From: a virus | IMG/VR virus record: IMGVR_UViG_3300042906_001392 | Span: 1 to 58,803 of that record | Direction: 5' to 3' (one strand) | DNA length: 58,803 nt | Part shown: one piece after another, positions 53,740 to 58,803 of the stretch | How positions within the stretch are numbered: the stretch's first letter is position 1 | Layout of the letters: each line of letters begins with the position of its first letter | Program-made: the position numbers and the translations under genes | The notes under the pieces: generated by a model | What the model saw: only the letters and a program-made list of their open reading frames with translations | Databases searched by the model: none | What the model was told of the DNA's origin: nothing

Positions 53740-53813
53740 ACGCAGTAGCATCAGGGGTAGAGCACCCGTGGAATCTAACGGGAGGTCTCTGGGTTCAATT
53801 CCCAGACTGCGTG
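53740..53813 (+). tRNA. tRNA with unusual 8-base anticodon loop
   Basis: Acceptor ACGCAGT/ACTGCGT perfect and T-arm CTGGG/CCCAG perfect. Anticodon stem CCCGT/ACGGG encloses GGAATCTA: eight bases, no U33 in place. D-stem is also weak. Not assignable to an amino acid. Confidence 0.6.
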
Positions 53814-53818
53814 TCTAA

Positions 53819-53890
53819 GCCCGTTTAGCTCAGTGGTAGAGCTCTTCACTTGTAATGAAGCGGTCCTCGGTTCAATCCCGAGAGCGGGCT
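53819..53890 (+). tRNA. tRNA-Thr (TGT)
   Basis: Acceptor GCCCGTT/AGCGGGC, anticodon loop CTTGTAA. Full cloverleaf, no CCA encoded. Confidence 0.85.
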
Positions 53891-53915
53891 CTAACTGGGG
53901 TAGAATTTAGCCCCT

Positions 53916-54716
53916 ATGGGCATAACGATTTACAGAAACCAGAGAATTGGCGTAATACCGCCAACCCCAGCTACCTCTGTTATTGAAGACTCGGTCACCC
54001 CTGAGAGCGTAAAGGCACTAATTGAGTACGGCTCCATGCTGGGTCATCCTGTTTCGTACGCCCAGGAACAAAATGGAAGATTAATCCAAAATCTTGTTCC
54101 AGTTCATAAGACTGAATACCAGCAGATATCAACATCATCGAAAGTTGAGCTGGAGATGCATACCGAGTCATCATTCCATCCATACAGGCCTTCATACGTC
54201 CTTCTTCTTTGCTTGCGCGGTGATGATGCGGTGGCAACCACTTACGCTGATGATTTCGACATCGTTCCAAGATTAAGTCAAGAGGCAATTTCTGTGCTTC
54301 AAAAAGAATGGTTTACAACTCAGATTGACCAGAGTTTTAGGTCAGATGGACAGCCAGATATCGATGTTAGGACGGCGATACTTGAAGAAACAAATAGGGA
54401 CGCTAATCCAGGATGGAAGATAACTTACGACTCTTGGTTCATGAAAGCCGTTGGAGATGGGACTGAAGAATCTCGCATGCAGGCTCAAAGAGCACTCAAG
54501 GAAATGCGTGATGCGGTTAATGATTCAACAAAAGAGGTTGTCTTGAAGACCGGTGACTTACTTGTTATAAATAACGATTGCACCGTCCATGGACGAAAGC
54601 CATTTCAACCACGATATGACGGAACGGATAGATGGGTTCAGAGGATGCTTGTGGTGCGTGAAATGCCACCGCCAGAGCACGTTAATGGCCATATGATTAC
54701 CACCGAGTTCAACTAA
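53916..54716 (+). CDS. Fe(II)/2OG oxygenase, clavaminate synthase-like
   Basis: 266 residues. H82-T-E84 (MHTESSFHPY) and a distal HGRKPFQPRYDG with arginine in RWVQRM give the facial triad and 2OG anchor. The HxE form and INNDCTVHGRKPF match clavaminate synthase/asparagine oxygenase relatives that hydroxylate amino acids. A phage role is unknown. Confidence 0.8.
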   Translation: MGITIYRNQRIGVIPPTPATSVIEDSVTPESVKALIEYGSMLGHPVSYAQEQNGRLIQNLVPVHKTEYQQISTSSKVELEMHTESSFHPYRPSYVLLLCLRGDDAVATTYADDFDIVPRLSQEAISVLQKEWFTTQIDQSFRSDGQPDIDVRTAILEETNRDANPGWKITYDSWFMKAVGDGTEESRMQAQRALKEMRDAVNDSTKEVVLKTGDLLVINNDCTVHGRKPFQPRYDGTDRWVQRMLVVREMPPPEHVNGHMITTEFN

Positions 54717-55015
54717 TGATGGATTTTGACGTGATGTTCGAACCAAGATACGACCTTTATCAGGTCGCAATTTTTCAATCCAGATATAGCGGGATATATG
54801 AAGGTGGGGAATGGTTCGCAATTGCTAATTTTAAGAGTTTTGACGAAACTGGAATTTCGGAATATGTATTCGGCGATGATTGTGATGCCGTAGATTTTTG
54901 GATGTCTGAAAAATCAGAAATGATTGGAGTTGGGAGTACGCCAGATGCTGCTGTAGCGAATCTCTATGAGCGGTACGAGAAAAAGGGTGGACCTACTCAA
55001 ACATCTCAGAGTTGA
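54716..55015 (+). CDS. Hypothetical protein
   Basis: 99 residues (YQVAIFQSRYSGIYEGGEWFAIANFKSFDETG... DFWMSEKSEMIGVG), alpha/beta-like, no family recognised. It shares a base with the oxygenase stop (TAATG). Convergent with the 48-residue gene at 54993. Confidence 0.6.
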   Translation: MMDFDVMFEPRYDLYQVAIFQSRYSGIYEGGEWFAIANFKSFDETGISEYVFGDDCDAVDFWMSEKSEMIGVGSTPDAAVANLYERYEKKGGPTQTSQS

Positions 55016-55139
55016 TAAAGCTCATTTTATTCCATAGTTTTTTTACCAATGGAATTGAAGTTACAGCAACAAATAGAGCAATAGCAACAGTAAGTATCAA
55101 TGAGTTCTTTTTACCAATTTTTAGCTTATTTACATTCAT
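54993..55139 (-). CDS. 48-residue membrane peptide
   Basis: MNVNKLKIGKKNSLILTVAI then ALFVAVTSIPLVKKLW: one hydrophobic helix. GGGACC precedes the ATG. Overlaps the convergent plus gene by 23 bases. Confidence 0.5.
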   Translation of the reverse strand: MNVNKLKIGKKNSLILTVAIALFVAVTSIPLVKKLWNKMSFINSEMFE

Positions 55140-55214
55140 GATTGGTCCCATCTATTCTAGAGATACTATCTATAGGTTCATCTTATAACAAGATTGCACG
55201 CCATAATGTACGTT

Positions 55215-55361
55215 ATGTTCTACATCGTCTTAATTTTAACAGCAACAGCAGTAGTGTCCATTCATAGATTCGTTATGAACTCGGTTGAGTCATACGATGG
55301 CTACGGTGCAGGTTCGTTCCGTGAATGGAAAGAATTCGAGAGGCAGAAGCTAGGCTTCTAG
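55215..55361 (+). CDS. Small membrane protein, leaderless
   Basis: 48 residues from ATG at 55215 (MFYIVLILTATAVVSIHRFV... FREWKEFERQKLGF): a membrane helix and a soluble tail. CATAAT ends seven bases before this ATG. An earlier ATG at 55206 overlaps the -10. Confidence 0.5.
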   Translation: MFYIVLILTATAVVSIHRFVMNSVESYDGYGAGSFREWKEFERQKLGF

Positions 55362-55362
55362 G

Positions 55363-55971
55363 CTACTTAACGTATATTCCTATACGTTCTAACTCGGTCC
55401 CCTCGTCGCTGATAAACCTATAACCCTCTGGCTTTGGGTCTGGCTCGTCTTTCCATACTGGAATCATCGAATCATTGCCATAGGCAAAGTCCGAATTTTC
55501 TCTTAGGTGAATTTCGATTAGTTTGCCACCAATAAACTCGCAGTTGATTGTCCTGTACTGAAGCGGGATTAACCCTATGAACTGTGGCAGAGGGTGCCAT
55601 TTATCTGTTTTTTCCCATTTAGTGAATCTTTGATAGGGGCGCTCTAAATGCTTTGTCCCAACTGTTTTAAGGATTGGCTGATACCCCTTGTAGTCAATGC
55701 TTAGGTGTTCTCCCTCGAAAACCTCACACCAGAACTCGCCTGGGTGCAGAAGTTCTGTTGTGTCTTCTTCTATGTATATTTTTCTTGCTTTTTCTCCCAT
55801 GCCCTCGATATTCATTACTGGTTTCACGAAGTACTCACCCGGCTTCGGAACGGGGGTTCCACGTGGTCCACAGATATGTCCGGAGAGCCTGGAAACAATT
55901 AACTTGTCAAATAACCAGAGGTGTTTTGGGTCGCAGTTAAGCCATGCTTTTGCTTCTAGTGATTGCTCCAC
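55363..55971 (-). CDS. Hypothetical protein
   Basis: 202 residues (VSRLSGHICGPRGTPVPKPGEYFVKPVMNIEGMGEKARKIYI... HPGEFWCEVFEGEHLSIDYKG). GEYFVKPVMNIEGMG loosely recalls an ATP-grasp core. No family recognised. GTG start, adjoining the ferredoxin gene. Confidence 0.6.
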   Translation of the reverse strand: MEQSLEAKAWLNCDPKHLWLFDKLIVSRLSGHICGPRGTPVPKPGEYFVKPVMNIEGMGEKARKIYIEEDTTELLHPGEFWCEVFEGEHLSIDYKGYQPILKTVGTKHLERPYQRFTKWEKTDKWHPLPQFIGLIPLQYRTINCEFIGGKLIEIHLRENSDFAYGNDSMIPVWKDEPDPKPEGYRFISDEGTELERIGIYVK

Positions 55972-55973
55972 AT

Positions 55974-56219
55974 TTACGGCTCAATGAAGATGCACTCGCC
56001 AGGGCACTCTTCGGCGGCTTCTACTACGTCAGATAGTCTTTCGTCTGCGAAAGATGCCATTCCTTGTGCGCCCTCTGGATTCCCCACAGCGGCCGCATAA
56101 ATCTTGTCCCCTTCGCGCACATACGCAAGACCGTCTGGCATCATGTGAAAAACATCTGGGGCTATCTCTGCACATAGTCCGTCTCCAGTGCATAAGTCTT
56201 GGTCAATCCACACTCTCAT
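55974..56219 (-). CDS. Ferredoxin
   Basis: 81 residues. CTGDGLCAEIAP and a C-terminal ECPGECIF give three or four cysteine ligands of a single [3Fe-4S] or [4Fe-4S] cluster, as in small bacterial ferredoxins. It could feed electrons to an oxygenase or reductase. Coupled to the SNase gene by one base. Confidence 0.75.
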   Translation of the reverse strand: MRVWIDQDLCTGDGLCAEIAPDVFHMMPDGLAYVREGDKIYAAAVGNPEGAQGMASFADERLSDVVEAAEECPGECIFIEP

Positions 56220-56614
56220 TACTTAAATTCGGTCCAGGTTTTATCGCCGACGCCGAAATATTCTCTTGCGTAACCAGACTGAATGATGTCCTTGTTGAGA
56301 CATGCTGTCGTTGGGTCGTCTATCTTGTCTGAGCTGTAGATTCGTGCAAGAACACGCCCATATTTGTCATTCTTGTCTGGAATGGTGTTAACAAATACCC
56401 ATTTATGGCTTGTCAACCAGTCCTTGGTGAACGACTTAGCCTTAAGACCCATCTCTTTTTCTGCAAGGTCTTTGGTTCTTGATTCAGGAGTATTTACTCC
56501 ATACAAGCGAACACGAATTTTGTGATGGATGCTAAAACCAAGGTCTATCATCAAATCAATCGTGTCACCATCAACGACGTTGAGGACTGTAGCCCCATAC
56601 CAAAATCGCTGCAT
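56219..56614 (-). CDS. Staphylococcal-nuclease-like (SNase) protein
   Basis: 131 residues. VVDGDTIDLMIDLGF, VRLYGVNTPESR and KYGRVLARIY match the thermonuclease family, with the D/E/R active-site positions retained by eye. No signal peptide. Degrades DNA or RNA. Confidence 0.8.
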   Translation of the reverse strand: MQRFWYGATVLNVVDGDTIDLMIDLGFSIHHKIRVRLYGVNTPESRTKDLAEKEMGLKAKSFTKDWLTSHKWVFVNTIPDKNDKYGRVLARIYSSDKIDDPTTACLNKDIIQSGYAREYFGVGDKTWTEFK

Positions 56615-58569
56615 CAGAAATTTCTTATGTTGCGATTTTGGCCAGATGTTCTTTTGTACTGATTGCCCGGCAATCGAGGACGGTCTATTGTTGGTCCTTG
56701 GCTGCCGCGTGATTCACCAATTCTTGGACGGTCTATGGTTGGTTTGCCAACAGGGCGAATATCGTCCCGTCTACGGTTACCCGGTTTAATCTTGTTTGGA
56801 TTGGAGCGGTCGATGTTGTCAGGACGACGTTTATCATTTGCTCCTGTTCTTTTGTCAGGACCATACAGCTGGAGTGTTCCATCACGCTGTTCTTTGATGT
56901 ATTCCCTGTCTTTTGGGTCCTTTCCGTCGTATTGCTGCAACTGTCCATCAGCGTCTTCCAGAATGTATCCCGGCTTATACTCGGACCGACTGGCTCTATC
57001 AGCCGAATCTGGTTTTCTATTTGGGGCTGAACGGTCTGTTCTGTCGGCGCCTCTGCGGTCATCTGCGCTCGTTGGTCTGCGCGAATCCGTCTGACCACGA
57101 CGTGTTGCAGCATCTCTTGTTCCTTGAGCTTCTTGACGGCCGACACGAACTGGTTGGTCTCCTGCTACTCGGTTTCCAGTTCCTCTGTCAACGCTGTCTG
57201 GGCGTCTCCTATCGTCGGCGCTTGTAGGGCGGCGTGAGTCTGTTTGACCGCGGCGAGTTGCGGCGTCTCTTGTTCCCTGTGCTTCTTGACGACCCACACG
57301 AACCGGCTGGTCACCAGCAACTCTGTTGCCAGTTCCCTTGTCAATCGAGTCAGGACGACGTCTATCATCGGCGCTTGTTGGTCTACGTGAGTCGGTTTGA
57401 CCGCGACGTGTAGCAGCGTCAGAAACTCCAGTTGTTTTTCCACGATTCGCCTGAACTCGCTCTGCCGAATCGATTCGACGAGCTGGCGGAGAATTATCGA
57501 TTCTGTCCGCTGGTTTTCTATCTGCAGCAGATGAGCGCTGTGCCTGACCGGTAAGTCTGTCACTTTGCGCTTGATTTCTTCTATCTCTTGCTGCATCCGT
57601 GTTTGCTCTACCGATTTGTGCTTGCGCTTCAGCCCCAGCTCGCACCGTCTGCTTGTCAAAAGCAGCTCTTGCTCTAGCTCTTGCGTCTCTTTCTTTCTTT
57701 GAACGGTCTGCTACGTCCCTGTTCGGCTTGATGCCTTGAGATGCAAGCTGTCCACGTACAAATTTTCTACGTCGCTTTTCATAGTCAGTGTTGCTTTGAC
57801 GCTTGTACGGAACTCGCTGTTCATCTGGCGTGCCATCAAAAATCATTCCGTCGCCGTCAGCATCAACCATGTCGAGCGAACCCTGGGCTGTTGCGCCAAT
57901 TGTTCCACCGCGCTGCTGACCTATGGTCTGTCCTTGAAGTTGCTTTTCTTCTACTGATTCAGAATCATCTTTTTTCTTTGTGTTCTGGTATCTCTCAAGA
58001 AGTCTCTTGCCCTTAGCGGCGAGCTTCGCTGCATCTTCTGCATTCTTTGGAACTCTTTCACCCCAAGCTGCAGCAGAAAGAGCCAAACGTGTTGCTCTAC
58101 CTTTTTCATCGACCATTGGGCCTGATGGATTCGTAAAAAATCTTGTTAGGAATGAACCCTTGCGACGCATCTTCTCTGGCGTATCAGCAGCACCCTTCAC
58201 TCCAGGCTTTAGGTTTGAGCCTTCTGTTCTGTTGAAGTGCGCTCTCCCAGCTGCTGTCAAACCACCCTTTGGGTCTTTTAGTTTTTGCTTTGCTGATTTC
58301 TCATCTACCGGAACGCAGTTTGGAACCATCTTTCCGGCCTTGCTTCTCTTCATCCCGATTTGCTTATAACCGTCCCAGCACGGACTGTCTGATGCTTTTG
58401 TTTCGTTGTCCTCGAAAGAGTCAAAATCATCCGAGTAATTATCAAACACTTTTGACGAGAAGTACTCGTCGTATATAGGCATTAATTCTTCGTCATCTAC
58501 TTCTGATACCACTTCAACCTTGAGATTGAGCAATTCTTCGAAAAGTTGGTCGTCATCTATTTCGTTCAT
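56614..58569 (-). CDS. DUF6321-like protein with 51-residue repeats
   Basis: 651 residues. N-terminal acidic part, then the phage WDGYKQIGMKRSKAGKMVPN, LTAAGRAHFNRTEGSNLKPG and TRLALSAAAWGERVPKNA (DUF6321-like). DADGDGMIFDGT is an EF-hand-like loop. The C-terminal half is disordered and Arg-rich with two full and one partial copies of a 51-residue repeat beginning DAATRRGQTDSRRPTSADDR. Possibly a structural or scaffold protein. Start at 58569 follows GGGAG. Confidence 0.65.
   Translation of the reverse strand: MNEIDDDQLFEELLNLKVEVVSEVDDEELMPIYDEYFSSKVFDNYSDDFDSFEDNETKASDSPCWDGYKQIGMKRSKAGKMVPNCVPVDEKSAKQKLKDPKGGLTAAGRAHFNRTEGSNLKPGVKGAADTPEKMRRKGSFLTRFFTNPSGPMVDEKGRATRLALSAAAWGERVPKNAEDAAKLAAKGKRLLERYQNTKKKDDSESVEEKQLQGQTIGQQRGGTIGATAQGSLDMVDADGDGMIFDGTPDEQRVPYKRQSNTDYEKRRRKFVRGQLASQGIKPNRDVADRSKKERDARARARAAFDKQTVRAGAEAQAQIGRANTDAARDRRNQAQSDRLTGQAQRSSAADRKPADRIDNSPPARRIDSAERVQANRGKTTGVSDAATRRGQTDSRRPTSADDRRRPDSIDKGTGNRVAGDQPVRVGRQEAQGTRDAATRRGQTDSRRPTSADDRRRPDSVDRGTGNRVAGDQPVRVGRQEAQGTRDAATRRGQTDSRRPTSADDRRGADRTDRSAPNRKPDSADRASRSEYKPGYILEDADGQLQQYDGKDPKDREYIKEQRDGTLQLYGPDKRTGANDKRRPDNIDRSNPNKIKPGNRRRDDIRPVGKPTIDRPRIGESRGSQGPTIDRPRLPGNQYKRTSGQNRNIRNF
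57055..57420 (-). repeat. 153-bp tandem repeat inside the DUF6321-like gene
   Basis: Two complete 51-codon units and part of a third, spaced 153 bases. Silent differences between units mean the repeat is old enough to have diverged but keeps the protein sequence. Confidence 0.65.
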
Positions 58570-58620
58570 TTCACAATTCTCCCATATTTTTATTGGTTTG
58601 AAGGACAATAAATGATAACA

Positions 58621-58803
58621 CTAGCCAGCGTCAACAATCATGTGAATCCTATGAGTGGAGCCATTGTTGTCGACTCTGTGAACCCTGTTGGTGTTGTCTA
58701 TCACCCAAATCTCCCCTGGTTTTAAATTCTTAGAAATACCACCAACCGTGAATGTGCAGGAGCTATTTGTGACAATAGGTATGTGTATTCTGTGAGTGTT
58801 TCT
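58621..58803 (-). CDS. Aspartyl/asparaginyl beta-hydroxylase-like protein (5' end cut)
   Basis: 60 C-terminal residues are visible. RNTHRIHIPIVTNSSCTFTV, then GGISKNLKPGEIWVIDNTNR and HRVDNNGSTHRIHMIVDAG carry the HRxHIPI and PGEIWxIDNTxxHxV pattern of the 2OG aspartyl/asparaginyl hydroxylase domain. The upstream part lies outside the window. Confidence 0.75.
   Translation of the reverse strand, partial: RNTHRIHIPIVTNSSCTFTVGGISKNLKPGEIWVIDNTNRVHRVDNNGSTHRIHMIVDAG

Overview
The window looks like part of a tailed-phage genome (or a very phage-like element) whose host is an actinobacterium. The reasons are two WhiB-type iron-sulfur regulators, six LexA/SOS boxes of the mycobacterial type (GAAC-N4-GTTC, two of them with the GAACACCTGTTC core), many apparently leaderless start codons, and a poly-threonine secreted protein of a kind common in Acidimicrobiia-like actinobacteria. 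Phage traits are a replication-organiser-like protein, a primase-helicase, SSB, a class II ribonucleotide reductase, HNH endonucleases beside a tRNA cluster, a NodU-type carbamoyltransferase and dozens of tiny unknown genes with overlapping starts and stops. No capsid, tail, portal, large terminase or integrase gene is visible, so the structural genes must lie outside the window.

Layout. 1-7.1 kb: replication-organiser fragment, a nucleotide-modification-associated (DUF1599-like) protein, small unknown genes, and an AAA+ MoxR-like ATPase coupled to a VWA/HExxH protein. 7-25 kb: a minus-strand array of about 45 very small genes. Nearly every cassette has the same architecture: a shared promoter (TTGTAAATCTGATATC, N8, then a -10 hexamer, with an 18-bp spacer throughout), often a CAACTACTAC-type leader with a Shine-Dalgarno sequence, one to four genes, then an AGCCCCG...CGGGGCT hairpin before the next promoter. 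25-29 kb: a divergent plus-strand operon with two zinc-ribbon peptides, WhiB and a SMARCAL1-like helicase, driven by the same promoter type. 29-35 kb: DUF932 protein, LysM and secreted Thr-rich envelope proteins, a MerR-like regulator and a second repeated operator (paired ACCCGTA). 36-40.4 kb: a modification locus (2OG oxygenase, two tandem SGNH-like paralogs, carbamoyltransferase). 40.8-50 kb: tRNA-Met, a tRNA-like gene, PD-(D/E)XK-like nuclease, lysozyme-like protein, SSB, DUF5872-like and RHH proteins, primase-helicase, second WhiB. 50-58.8 kb: B12-dependent ribonucleotide reductase, two HNH endonucleases, five tRNA genes, two more 2OG oxygenases, ferredoxin, SNase, and a long DUF6321-like protein with 51-residue repeats.

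The most striking feature is the promoter-hairpin cassette array: 32 promoter copies at one fixed spacing, most in about 18 kb. It recalls the promoter/stem-loop (PeSL) cassettes of T4-type phages, but in a different sequence context. Layered on it are six LexA-type boxes, two perfect parS-like palindromes (TGTTCCACGTGGAACA) placed just downstream of duplicated transcription starts, and a second element (TTGACGGTGGYGGAAGA) just upstream of some copies. These suggest that one or a few regulators, possibly the host SOS system, switch the whole array.

All functions are inferred from reading the sequence. No database search was run. Start codons were chosen by Shine-Dalgarno sequence, gene overlap or promoter position, because several long frames run backwards through the promoter.
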